In this document: positions 1 through 9,033 of the stretch, one piece after another
Layout: every line of letters starts with the position of its first letter
How positions within the stretch are numbered: the stretch's first letter is position 1
Source: Neorhodopirellula pilleata
GTDB lineage: Bacteria; Planctomycetota; Planctomycetia; Pirellulales; Pirellulaceae
Direction: 5' to 3'
Assembly: GCF_007859915.1 (NCBI RefSeq)
Contig: NZ_SJPM01000001.1
Span: forward strand, 237,502-301,501
Length of the DNA: 64,000 nt
The notes under the pieces: model-generated
Databases searched by the model: none
The model's input: only the letters and a program-made list of their open reading frames with translations
Told to the model about the DNA's origin: nothing
Translations under genes and position numbers: made by a program

Positions 1-60
1 TGTCGATGTGAGTGAAACCAAGTTCGGCTTTACCGGAGTTTTTGACATTTCCAGGGTTTG

Positions 61-993
61 ATGAAAGATTTTTCCAATCAACCGCCACCCGAGGTTCCAT
101 CGATACCCGATGGACGGACCGCGTTTCACCTTCCTGCGATGACCCGTCGTCGGGCGATTCGGGCAGTGGCGGGCGGCGTGCTTGCCTCGCCGGCATTGAT
201 GTTCAGTTGGGCGCGGTGGTGGGAACCGCATTGGTTACAGGTGAACTATGCTCCGCTAGCGATCCCGAACCTGCCCTCGACTTGGCGAGGAAAAACGATC
301 GTGCAAATGTCCGACTTGCACATCGGAAGCACCGATCCAGACTACCTGGAATCCGTGGTGGCAACGGTCAACGAGCTGCGAGCCGATCTGCTGGTGATTA
401 CCGGAGACATCCTCGACTCGCATTTTGCCGGTTCTGATCAAACGATCGCTCGCTTGTTGTCGCCATTGAAACTGGGATCGGTTGCGACGCTCGCGTGTCT
501 CGGCAACCACGACTACGGGCGTCGATGGCGCGAGGATCACGTGGCCGATATGGTGGAAGCGACGATGTCGAAATTAGGCGTCGAGGTCCTTCGTGACCAG
601 CTAGTCAAACTCGACGGACTGGACGTTTTTGGTCTGGATGACTTTTGGAGTCGAAAGTTCCAAGCGTCCAAGATCCTCAAGCAGGCCAATGCCGGGCGAG
701 CGTCAGTTTGTTTGTGCCACAATCCTGACGTTGTCGACCAACCGGTCTGGGGCGATTTCCAGGGCGTGATCTTGGCGGGGCACACACACGGCGGCCAGTG
801 CAAGCCTCCGTTCCTGAAGCCGCCCAAACTCCCGGTTCGCAATGATCGCTACGTCAGCGGCTTTTACGACGTCGGTTCGGGCCGACAACTCCACATTAGC
901 CGCGGGATCGGATATGGCCTGCAAGCAAGATTCAACTGCCGCCCCGAAGTGAATGTGTTTGAGTTAGGAACGCAGGCTGGGTCGCATCGATAG
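61..993 (+). CDS. Tat-exported metallophosphoesterase (YkuE/YaeI-like)
   Basis: A calcineurin-like phosphoesterase of 310 residues. The dinuclear-metal motifs are all visible: SDLHIG at 84-89, GDILD at 115-119, GNHDYG at 148-153, CHNPD near 220 and AGHTHGG at 239-245. An RRRAIRA stretch at 29-35 followed by a short hydrophobic run resembles a twin-arginine signal, so the enzyme probably acts outside the cytoplasm, as in the YkuE/YaeI family (UDP-2,3-diacylglucosamine or other phosphodiester hydrolysis is known in relatives; the substrate here is not deducible). The ATG at 61 has an AGGG just upstream; an in-frame TTG at 58 is an alternative start. The last codons and the stop lie inside a repeat arm that starts at 974, so the native C-terminus may have been altered. 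Confidence 0.9.
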   Translation: MKDFSNQPPPEVPSIPDGRTAFHLPAMTRRRAIRAVAGGVLASPALMFSWARWWEPHWLQVNYAPLAIPNLPSTWRGKTIVQMSDLHIGSTDPDYLESVVATVNELRADLLVITGDILDSHFAGSDQTIARLLSPLKLGSVATLACLGNHDYGRRWREDHVADMVEATMSKLGVEVLRDQLVKLDGLDVFGLDDFWSRKFQASKILKQANAGRASVCLCHNPDVVDQPVWGDFQGVILAGHTHGGQCKPPFLKPPKLPVRNDRYVSGFYDVGSGRQLHISRGIGYGLQARFNCRPEVNVFELGTQAGSHR

Positions 994-1131
994 CGAAGAC
1001 CCGGCAGGCTGTTAGCTGCTCAAGCTCGGACCGATCAGTCAGATCAGTCCAATCCGACCGATCTCTTCACTCTTCACTCTTCACTCTTCACTGCCGGGTG
1101 TTCGTCGCCGAGCCTCCTCCACCCAGCCTAC
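974..1131. repeat. Relic copy of the GTAGGCTGGGT palindromic repeat
   Basis: The left end (AGGCTGGGTCGCA at 974, then GAAGACCCGGCA) and the right end (TGCCGGGTGTTCGTCGC at 1092, then CACCCAGCCTA) match the outer arms of the four-copy array at 3911-4997, but the interior differs: it carries four TCTTCAC heptamers at 1064-1091 in place of the AAACTT hexamers. The element supplies the stop codons of both flanking convergent genes. Confidence 0.75.
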
Positions 1132-3839
1132 TCGCCGGCAACGGAGTGACAGACTCGGCCGTGGAGTTGCTCGATGCAGGTGGCGATGAGCGCCGTCCAA
1201 CCGGTCTGATGACTGGCACCGAGGCCCTCGCCGGTATCACCGTTGAAGTATTCGTAAAACAGAACTTGGTTTTGCCAGAGCACGTCGTCGCACTGTGTGC
1301 CGCTGCCGATTAAGCACGGCCGCGAGCCGCCACCTTCGGGGCACACGAACAGGTTCGTCAACCGACGATTCAATTCACCAGCGACTTCACGCAGATTCAT
1401 CATGTTTCCCGATCCGGTCGGGCATTCGACCTGTAGTTCGTCGCCGTAAAACGAATGATATCGTTGCAAGGCTTCGATCAACAGGAAACTCGTCGGGAAC
1501 CAAATCGGACCGCGCCAATTGCTGTTGCCGCCAAACATCCAACTGTCCGATTCGCCGGGAACGTAGGCAACGGTGTGTTGCTGATCACGAATCGAAATGC
1601 GAAACGGTTCAGCCTGGTGGGCTTTGGATAATGAACGGATCCCATACGGGGACATGAATTCATTTTCGTCCAAGAGCACCTTCAGCACACGTCGCAATCG
1701 TTCTTTGGACGGGATCGAGATCAACATGCGACGATGCACTTTGGTTGTCTCACAAAACGTGATGTTCTTCACCAAGTCGTGGCGGTTGGTTAAGAACCAT
1801 TCCAAACGATTTCGGAAGCCGGGTAAGTCGTCGAGTAAATCTTCGTCGAGAATCTCAGCGGCAATCAACGGCAACAACCCCACCAATGACTTCACCTTCA
1901 TCGACCGGGTATCACCGTCAATCTTCAATTGATCGTAATAGAAACCATCTTCCTCGTCCCACAAACCGCCGCTTTCGCCGCCGTTCATGGCGTCGACGAT
2001 ACGGATGAAGTGATCGAGAAACTTGGACGCCATATCGGAATAGCTTCGATCGTGACGGGCCAATTCGAGCGCCATCGACATCATCGTGCCGCTGTAGAAC
2101 GCCATCCACGCGGTCCCGTCGGCCTGTTCCAACTCGGCACCATCGGGCAAGCCTTTGCTGCGGTCAAACACGCCGATGTTGTCCAATCCCAAAAAGCCGC
2201 CTGCAAACACGTTGTCGCCATTGCCGTCGACTTGGTTGACCCACCAAGTGAAGTTCAGCAGCAAACGCTGAAACGATTGAGCGAGGAATTTGTAATCGCG
2301 ATGTCCGGTCTCGGCTTCCATTTGAAAGACCCGCAAACAGGCCCATGCGTGGACCGGTGGATTGACATCGTCGAAGTAAAACTCATAAGCCGGCAATTGA
2401 CCGTTGGGATGCATGTACCATTCACGCAACAACACCATCAATTGTTTTTTGGCAAAGGCGGGATCGATGCGAGCCGCCGGGATCATGTGGAATGCCAAAT
2501 CCCACGCCGCAAACCATGGGTATTCCCACTTGTCGGGCATCGACAAGATGTCCCGAGCGTAAAGATGCCGCCAATCTTTGTTGCGTCCGGCGTGCCGAGC
2601 CGCAGGGGGCGTCATGACGTCATGATCGCCGTCGAGCCAATCGGCCACGATGTAATGATAAAATTGTTTCGTCCACATCAAACCGGCGTATGCCTGACGC
2701 GAGATCATGCGTTCTTGATCGGTCGCCTCGACCGGAATCACGGCGGCGTAGAACTCGTCGGCTTCGCGCCGACGTTGATCCATGACGCGATTGAAATCAT
2801 CGTTTAAATCCGGGTGGGCGTCCCCGAGCAATTCGGTGGCGGTTAAACGTAGGCGGACTGTCTTAGTTTCACCGGGCTGCAATCTCCATCGGTAGATCGC
2901 TGAGGCCTTGGTTCCATGTTGTTTCGGATTGACCGCTGTCGCTTGGCCATCAATGACGTAGCGATGAAATGCGTCTTTGGTGTAGGCGGAATAGTTCTCG
3001 CCACCGAACAGCTTGGCCAGGTTGGTTTCGTTCTCGGTAAACACCAGCTCACTGCCCGGTTGATTTTCAAACCGACATTGAAACGGTTCGAGCGTATCGT
3101 GCCGCGTGTGAACGAGATGAACATCGGGAATTGAGTTTGATTGGACTCGTTGGATCAGCGGCTTGGCCGTGCATCCTTCATGGCGGCATCCCCACACCCA
3201 AGTGTTGCGAAACCACAGGGTCGGCAAAATCGTGATGTCATGCGAGTCGGGTCCGTGATTGGTGACGAAGATTTCGATCAGCAAATCGTTGTCGTCGGCT
3301 TTGGCATAGGTCGCCGTCACGTCGAAGAAACGGTTCTCGGCGAAAATTCCAGTATCGAGCAGTTCGTATTCACGATCATTTAACCCGCGTTCGGCATTCG
3401 TTCGCACCAACTCGTCGTAGGGATACGTCGCCTGCGGATAGCGGTACATCGCTTTGGCGTACGAATGCGTCGGGGTCGAATCGAGGTAGTAATAAAGCTC
3501 TTTGACATCCTCCCCGTGATTGCCTTCCGGTCCGGTCAAGCCGAACAGGCGTTCTTTCAGAATCGTGTCGTTGCCGTTCCACAACGCGAGGCCGAAGCAC
3601 AGCCGACATTGCCGATCGGTGAAGCCGAGCAAGCCGTCTTCACCCCAGCGGTAAGCGCGACTACGAGCGTGTTCATGCGGAAAGTCACTCCACGAATGCC
3701 CACCTTCGGAGTAGTCTTCTCGGACGGTGCCCCATTGCCGTTCGGACAGGTAAGGTCCCCAGCGTTTCCAATTGTTCTCACGATCAGCCTCTGCGGCGAG
3801 TCGTTGGTATTCCGCCGTAAGCTGAACATCAGGGATCAT
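1128..3839 (-). CDS. Large glycoside hydrolase, GH63/MGH1-like glucosidase
   Basis: A 903-residue protein of the GH63-related/MGH1-like glucosidase family (alpha-glucosidase-like enzymes with an N-terminal beta-sandwich and a C-terminal (alpha/alpha)6 barrel). Characteristic stretches are NDTILKERLFGLTGPEGNHG and LYYYLDSTPTHSY near residues 90-130, YPWFAAWDLAFH near 440, LPAYEFYFDDVNPP near 480 and GGNSNWRGPIWFPTSFLL near 770, which resemble the conserved catalytic-barrel segments of this family. No signal peptide is present, so it is probably cytosolic and may act on glucosylglycerate, trehalose-like or storage glucans; the substrate is inference only. ATG at 3839 is preceded by AGGA. The TAG stop at 1128-1130 lies inside a repeat arm. 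Confidence 0.88.
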   Translation of the reverse strand: MIPDVQLTAEYQRLAAEADRENNWKRWGPYLSERQWGTVREDYSEGGHSWSDFPHEHARSRAYRWGEDGLLGFTDRQCRLCFGLALWNGNDTILKERLFGLTGPEGNHGEDVKELYYYLDSTPTHSYAKAMYRYPQATYPYDELVRTNAERGLNDREYELLDTGIFAENRFFDVTATYAKADDNDLLIEIFVTNHGPDSHDITILPTLWFRNTWVWGCRHEGCTAKPLIQRVQSNSIPDVHLVHTRHDTLEPFQCRFENQPGSELVFTENETNLAKLFGGENYSAYTKDAFHRYVIDGQATAVNPKQHGTKASAIYRWRLQPGETKTVRLRLTATELLGDAHPDLNDDFNRVMDQRRREADEFYAAVIPVEATDQERMISRQAYAGLMWTKQFYHYIVADWLDGDHDVMTPPAARHAGRNKDWRHLYARDILSMPDKWEYPWFAAWDLAFHMIPAARIDPAFAKKQLMVLLREWYMHPNGQLPAYEFYFDDVNPPVHAWACLRVFQMEAETGHRDYKFLAQSFQRLLLNFTWWVNQVDGNGDNVFAGGFLGLDNIGVFDRSKGLPDGAELEQADGTAWMAFYSGTMMSMALELARHDRSYSDMASKFLDHFIRIVDAMNGGESGGLWDEEDGFYYDQLKIDGDTRSMKVKSLVGLLPLIAAEILDEDLLDDLPGFRNRLEWFLTNRHDLVKNITFCETTKVHRRMLISIPSKERLRRVLKVLLDENEFMSPYGIRSLSKAHQAEPFRISIRDQQHTVAYVPGESDSWMFGGNSNWRGPIWFPTSFLLIEALQRYHSFYGDELQVECPTGSGNMMNLREVAGELNRRLTNLFVCPEGGGSRPCLIGSGTQCDDVLWQNQVLFYEYFNGDTGEGLGASHQTGWTALIATCIEQLHGRVCHSVAGE

Positions 3840-3910
3840 CGGGTCGTCCTACCTGGATACATCAGTGGCCTAGCAAACCACCAAAGCGTAATCGGACGAC
3901 CAGCCAAATG

Positions 3911-4997
3911 GTAGGCTGGGTCGCAGCCGCTTCGGCGGAGACCCGGCAACACGAGGCTCGCCGAAAAACCTAAACTTAAACCTCAACTTAAACTTAAACT
4001 TAAACTTAAACTCGTTTTTTCTTGGGTCGCGGATCTGGGATGGCTCGCAAGCGCTGCTCGCTTCGGGTGCGGAAGTTGAAGTTTACGTTTAAGTTGAGGT
4101 TTAAGTTTGAGCCAACTGCCAACTGCCGGGTGTTCGTCGCAGAGCCTCCTCCACCCAGCCTACGAAATCCGCGATCGATGGGTCAGAAGTAGGCTGGGTC
4201 GCAGCCGCTTCGGCGGAGACCCGGCAACACGAGGCTCGCCGAAAAACCTAAACTTAAACCTCAACTTAAACTTAAACTCGTTCTTTCTTGGGTCGCGGAT
4301 CTGGCGCTGCTCGGGTCGGGAGCGGAAGTTTAGGTTTACGTTTAAGTTGAGGTTTAAGTTGAGTTTAAGTTGAGGTTTAAGTTTGAGCCAACTGCCAGCT
4401 GCCAACTGCCGGGTGTTCGTCGCAGAGCCTCCTCCACCCAGCCTACGAAATCCGCGATCGATGGGTCAGAAGTAGGCTGGGTCGCAGCCGCTTCGGCGGA
4501 GACCCGGCAACACGAGGCTCGCTGAAAAACCTAAACTTAAACCTCAACTTAAACTTAAACTCGTTTTTTCTTGGGTCGCGGATCTGGCGCTGCTCGCGTC
4601 GGGAGCGGAAGTTTAGGTTTACGTTTAAGTTGAGGTTTAAGTTGAGGTTTAAGTTGAGGTTTAAGTTTGAGCCAACTGCCAGCTGCCAACTGCCGGGTGT
4701 TCGTCGCAGAGCCTCCTCCACCCAGCCTACGAAATCCGCGATCGATGGGTCAGAAGTAGGCTGGGTCGCAGCCGCTTCGGCGGAGACCCGGCAACAGCAC
4801 ACTCGCCGAAAGACCTAAACTTAAACCTCAACTTAAACTTAAACTCGTTTTTTCTTGGGTCACGGATCTGGCGCTGCTCGCGTCGGGAGCGGAAGTTTAG
4901 GTTTACGTTTAAGTTGAGGTTTAAGTTTGAGCCAACTGCCAACTGCCAGCTGCCAACTGCCGGGTGTTCGTCGCAGAGCCTCCTCCACCCAGCCTAC
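3911..4997. repeat. Four tandem ~255-bp nested palindromic repeats with 25-bp spacers
   Basis: Four units lie at 3911-4163, 4189-4446, 4472-4730 and 4756-4997, separated by three 25-bp spacers that are the same sequence (starting GAAATCCGCGATCGATGGG). Each unit begins GTAGGCTGGGT and ends ACCCAGCCTAC. Inside the outer arms lie ACCCGGCA/TGCCGGGT arms, then AAACTT-hexamer tracts on the left and their complement (GTTTAAGTTGAGG) on the right, so each unit could fold into one long hairpin. The left arm contains CCGCTTCGGCGG, a UUCG-tetraloop hairpin. Unit 1 has extra hexamers, which suggests slippage. The rest of 3840-5015 holds no gene; translated ORFs here are NLNLNL low-complexity artefacts. 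Confidence 0.9.
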
Positions 4998-5015
4998 AGT
5001 GTCCATCAACTCCGC

Positions 5016-8000
5016 TTAGGAATTGATCGCGGCTTTCTTCTCGTTGCGTTGAACCAACATCAACAAGATGGGGCTGGCGATGAATACCGAGCTGTAAGTC
5101 CCGACGACCACGCCGACGACCAAAGCGAACGCAAACGCGTGGATGCCTTCGCCGCCGAGGGCGTAGAGTAATACGACGACGATCAAAGTCGTCACCGAGG
5201 TAAGCAACGTCCGGCTGAGCGTCTGATTGATGCTGCTATTGATCATGTCGCCGGTCAAACGTGGGGCCTTGCCTTTGGTTTCGCGGATTCGGTCGAACAC
5301 GACGATCGTATCGTTGAGCGAATAACCGATGATGGTCAGCAACGCCGCGACGACGGTTAGCGAGATCTTAAATGGATCAATCAACAGGAACCCGAGTGCG
5401 TCAGCAACCCAGTAGCTGATCGCGATCGCACCGAGTGTAATCAACACGTCGTGCAACAGGGCGACCACGGCGGCGAAGCCGTAGATGACCCGTTGGAATC
5501 GGAACCAGATATATCCGATGATGCACAGGAGCGATGCGAACAATGCACCGGCGGCACGTCCGATCATGTCACCGGCGACCTGAGCCCCAACGCTGCTGCT
5601 ACTGATCCAAACCGGATCGCTACCCAGTTTTTGTTCAAGTTGTTTCATCACAGCGATCGCTTTGTCACCTTCGAGTGGCAATTGGATTCGCCATGAAGAG
5701 TACGGCAGCGCCGAGCCGCTGTCCCAATCGCCGGTATCATCGCCAAGTGGACTGAGACGAATACCACGTTCGTTGATAGCAATGCCCGCATCGGCAGCGG
5801 CGGCTTTGATAAAATCCAGCAACGCGGCTTCATTGATCAACGCTTCCTTGTCGCTGCCTTCGACACCGAGAGCGAGGTCCGAGGTCGTGAAAGCAAAACC
5901 AGGCAAGTCGATTTCTCGCATCTCTGTCGCGTCGGTGGCAGCTGAAGCTGGTGCTTCGCTGGCAGGGGTTTCAGCTGCGTCTTCCGCTTGCAAGACCGTC
6001 AACATGGTCCCGTTGGTCAGCGTTTCGAAGTCCTGCGGAACCTGCAAGAACGACTGATCATTCACATTCGGTTCGGCGATCGAACTGGTCGCTTCGGCTG
6101 GCGGCTCAGTCGTGGCACCTTTGATCTTCGTTGGCGTGATGCTGACTTTGTAGGTGCTCAATCCCACGGACTGTTCCTTGGCGAATCCCTTTTGAATAGC
6201 GGTCTTGAGGGTGTCGACTTGATCTACCGACGAATCGACTTTGAAAATTGTGTTATCGGCAACACCGTCCATGCTCACGCCGTTGACAGTGAACTGCACT
6301 TTTTCGGTCGATTCATCGTCAGCAAATGCCGCCGCGACAATACGGCGAATTTCTTCGGTCTCCGTCGGCGAATCGACACGAAATTGAACCGAAGAACCGC
6401 CGGCGAAGTCGATGTCGAAGATCCCCTGGCCTCGGCTGATCAGTGCGGCAACACCGCCGATAACGAGGATCAAGGAAATGGACAACATCATCTTGCCGCG
6501 TGCGATGAAGTCGAACTCGCCACCCGCAGACATCGCCGCTCGCATCGAGTTGACCGTATCGGCCATCGACAGCGACAGCCAACCGCGACGTTCGGCCAAG
6601 TCAAAGATTGTTCGCGAAACATAAATCGCGGTGAACATCGAGAACCCAATCCCAAGGATCAGCGTGACTGCGAAGCCGCGGATTTGATCGGTACCGATCG
6701 CATATAGCACGATGGCTGTGATGAGGGTCGTCAAGTTGGCATCGATGATCGTCGTCGTCGCCCGGGCAAAACCGTTGCGGACGGCCATGCGTTCCTTGGC
6801 ACCTTTTTTCAGTTCCTCGCGGATGCGTTCGAAAATCAACACGTTCGCGTCGACCGACATACCGACCGTCAAAACCAGACCGGCTAATCCAGGCAACGTC
6901 ATCGGTTGGTTGATGAATACCATCGTGGCCAAAATCATCGCCAAGTTCATGATCAACGCGATGCAGGCAACGACTCCGGCGAACCGGTAATAGTACAGGA
7001 TGAAAACGAGCACCATGGCGAGCGACAAGCCGATCGCGAAGACGCCTTTTTCGATCGTGTCTTTACCCAAGGTCGCGTCGATTTGGTTTTCGGCGATCGG
7101 TTGCTTGGTCACGGTCGCGGGCAGTTGACCTGCCTTGAGGATTTGCACCAATCCGTCGACTTCTTCACGAGTGAAGTTGCCCGTGATGCGGCCTTCTTTG
7201 GAAATCGGTTGCAGAATGTTCGGTGCCGACAACAGCGTATCGTCCAAGATAATCCCGAGTTGTCGTTTGCGGGTTCCTTCGGGAGAGTTGTTCGTCGTCA
7301 AGGCTCGGAAGCGACCCGACCCGAAGTCGGTCAAATTGAACGCCACCGCAGGGCCGCCTTGCTCGTCAAACGTGCTCGCGGCGTACGACAAGTCGTCGCC
7401 TTTGATGTCCAACAACGGATTGATGATCATCAGCACTTCGATTTCCGAGAACGACTGAGTTTTCATCCACAGGGCGATCTTGACCTCTTCGTCACGGCCG
7501 AGCAGTTCTTGAGGGATGTTGAGGATCTCGCCGTTGTTGGGATTGCGTAGGATCGTTCCCTGGGTGCTCATCCGCAGCGGCCGGACGCCGTCGACCTCTT
7601 TGGTTTCGCGGCCGAGTTTCACCCAGCGGCCGTAAAGACCGTCGTCAGGTGTGCCGACGGTTTCATCCGTTGCGATGGCGGGATCGTCGCTTTCGGCTTG
7701 GTCGAACGCGGTGCTGATGATCGCTTGGTGGTCGACCTGGTTGGCAAGAATCGCAAAACGCAGTACACCCGCTTCGCTGACGAGCTTTTTAATCCGCGCG
7801 ACTTCGCGATCGTCGACGGCCGGAACGATGATTTCGATCTGCGATTCACCGTAGGGGCGAATCACGATTTCCTGGGTTCCCGAAGGGTTAATCCGCCGGG
7901 TCAACGGCTCGACGAGGTCTTTGCTCGAAATCGGCGATCCGGTTTTTTCCAACTCACGTTGTTTGTCCGGGTCGATCTCATAAACCAAAATCGTCCCACC

Positions 8001-8384
8001 TTGTAGGTCGACGCCCAGACCGGGGAGCTTGTTCCACAGCGTCACGCCTGAACCGATGATGGCCAACATGATGAAGCCAAAACGGGTGCCGTAGCCAGGC
8101 ATTTTCAGGCCTTTGGCGAGCTTGGATCCGATGATGAACGGCAGGATCAAGATCGCGGCGGCGACCAACAAGACGACCCATTGTTGGCCAGAGATCCCGC
8201 GAGAAACTTCACCGGCAACGGCGGAGTTGGTTTGCGCTAGCAACGCGGTCGACCAATCCGATGGGGCGAAACCGACGGGGATGGCCAAGGTGTGGGAAAG
8301 AGAGTGGAGAGAGGAAGGAAGATCCATCGTGACTTTTCGGAGGACGTAGTGGTTTTCGCCGCCGGGACCGAGAACGCCATTCAT
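5016..8384 (-). CDS. secDF: SecD-SecF fusion, Sec translocase accessory subunit
   Basis: A fused SecD-SecF membrane protein that uses the proton-motive force to drive late steps of Sec-dependent export. The SecD half shows GLGVDLQGGT in the first segment, a periplasmic region, and the conserved GLVLTVGMSVDANVLIFERI motif around 6840-6900. The SecF half shows DIDFAGGSSVQF near 6400 and GYSLNDTIVVFDRIRE near 5290. SecD/SecF fusion is known in other bacteria. The SecF periplasmic head spans about 5600-6400 (roughly 270 residues), much longer than in E. coli, with an Ala/Glu-rich linker. I chose the ATG at 8384; GTG 8399 and ATG 8327 are alternatives. It lies 39 bp downstream of yajC on the same strand and is probably co-transcribed with it. 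Confidence 0.95.
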   Translation of the reverse strand: MNGVLGPGGENHYVLRKVTMDLPSSLHSLSHTLAIPVGFAPSDWSTALLAQTNSAVAGEVSRGISGQQWVVLLVAAAILILPFIIGSKLAKGLKMPGYGTRFGFIMLAIIGSGVTLWNKLPGLGVDLQGGTILVYEIDPDKQRELEKTGSPISSKDLVEPLTRRINPSGTQEIVIRPYGESQIEIIVPAVDDREVARIKKLVSEAGVLRFAILANQVDHQAIISTAFDQAESDDPAIATDETVGTPDDGLYGRWVKLGRETKEVDGVRPLRMSTQGTILRNPNNGEILNIPQELLGRDEEVKIALWMKTQSFSEIEVLMIINPLLDIKGDDLSYAASTFDEQGGPAVAFNLTDFGSGRFRALTTNNSPEGTRKRQLGIILDDTLLSAPNILQPISKEGRITGNFTREEVDGLVQILKAGQLPATVTKQPIAENQIDATLGKDTIEKGVFAIGLSLAMVLVFILYYYRFAGVVACIALIMNLAMILATMVFINQPMTLPGLAGLVLTVGMSVDANVLIFERIREELKKGAKERMAVRNGFARATTTIIDANLTTLITAIVLYAIGTDQIRGFAVTLILGIGFSMFTAIYVSRTIFDLAERRGWLSLSMADTVNSMRAAMSAGGEFDFIARGKMMLSISLILVIGGVAALISRGQGIFDIDFAGGSSVQFRVDSPTETEEIRRIVAAAFADDESTEKVQFTVNGVSMDGVADNTIFKVDSSVDQVDTLKTAIQKGFAKEQSVGLSTYKVSITPTKIKGATTEPPAEATSSIAEPNVNDQSFLQVPQDFETLTNGTMLTVLQAEDAAETPASEAPASAATDATEMREIDLPGFAFTTSDLALGVEGSDKEALINEAALLDFIKAAAADAGIAINERGIRLSPLGDDTGDWDSGSALPYSSWRIQLPLEGDKAIAVMKQLEQKLGSDPVWISSSSVGAQVAGDMIGRAAGALFASLLCIIGYIWFRFQRVIYGFAAVVALLHDVLITLGAIAISYWVADALGFLLIDPFKISLTVVAALLTIIGYSLNDTIVVFDRIRETKGKAPRLTGDMINSSINQTLSRTLLTSVTTLIVVVLLYALGGEGIHAFAFALVVGVVVGTYSSVFIASPILLMLVQRNEKKAAINS

Positions 8385-8423
8385 TGACACTTCTCGCACG
8401 AGACGGCGGCGGGAGGATAGGAG

Positions 8424-8972
8424 CTAGTCCGACGAATCTTCGTCGGACGCATTCTTGGAATTCGGATCGTCGCCAGGGATCTTGCCGGACTTACCCGTCT
8501 TGGCAACATTTTTTCCCTTGGCGTGTTCGGTGATGGCCACGATGGCCGATCGGTTGACTTTGACTCGCGTCGTGCCCGCCTCATCAATTTTCAAGACCAC
8601 GGTGTCGCCGGCGGCGTCCACCGAGGCGACCGTACCGTGCAACCCGCCGAAGGTGATCACGCGGTCGTTCTTGGTCAACGATGCCAACATGCTCGCTTCG
8701 TCTTGACGCTTGCGTTTTTCGGGCAAAAACCACGTCAGGTACCAAATCATCGCCAGACCGGCGAACAGCGGCAACGGGCTGCTGAAGAACAATTGCAACC
8801 CCGTGGGGGCCTCGCCCTGGCCGGCTCCCTGGGCCAATAAACCCGCCTGATGAACGAACCGCGAGGATGCGTCCCCGGCAAAATACGTGGCCGCGCTAAA
8901 CCAAGTCGCAAACGTGACGCTTGCCAGCTTGAAGGTCGACGGAGCCAGCGCGGGAGCCAGGGGGAACAACAA
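8424..8972 (-). CDS. yajC: YajC, Sec translocase accessory protein
   Basis: A 182-residue YajC-family protein, the small membrane partner of SecDF in protein export. One membrane segment lies at about 64-83 (LPLFAGLAMIWYLTWFLP), followed by the typical charged turn KRKRQDE and the domain NDRVITFGGLHGTVASV at 102-118 with a beta-rich tail. It is longer than the usual ~110 residues: about 55 extra residues precede the membrane segment and an acidic, Lys-rich tail of about 30 follows the domain. It is immediately upstream of secDF, the usual gene order. Confidence 0.93.
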   Translation of the reverse strand: MLFPLAPALAPSTFKLASVTFATWFSAATYFAGDASSRFVHQAGLLAQGAGQGEAPTGLQLFFSSPLPLFAGLAMIWYLTWFLPEKRKRQDEASMLASLTKNDRVITFGGLHGTVASVDAAGDTVVLKIDEAGTTRVKVNRSAIVAITEHAKGKNVAKTGKSGKIPGDDPNSKNASDEDSSD

Positions 8973-9020
8973 AGGGAAGGTCCAAACAGCGGGATCGGTA
9001 GCGGGGGAATACCATTAGGC

Positions 9021-9027
9021 AGGGGAG
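9021..9027 (+). promoter_or_regulatory. Strong ribosome binding site AGGGGAG
   Basis: AGGGGAG six bases before ATG 9034 supports that start rather than the downstream in-frame ATG at 9091. The 61-bp gap back to the divergent yajC start must hold promoters for both directions. Confidence 0.6.
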
Positions 9028-9033
9028 CATGAT

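Noticed and set aside
1929..2807. 292-residue open frame on the plus strand
   Set aside because: It lies antisense inside the glycoside hydrolase gene, has no recognisable domain, and follows from the codon bias of that gene.
4160..4942. Several short frames with NLNLNLNLNLNV and RFKLRFKLRF repeats
   Set aside because: They are translations of the AAACTT hexamers in the palindromic repeat array, not genes.
3911..4997. Possible CRISPR array because of repeats with 25-bp spacers
   Set aside because: The units are about 255 bp and palindromic, and the spacers are identical, which is the reverse of a CRISPR array; no cas gene is nearby.
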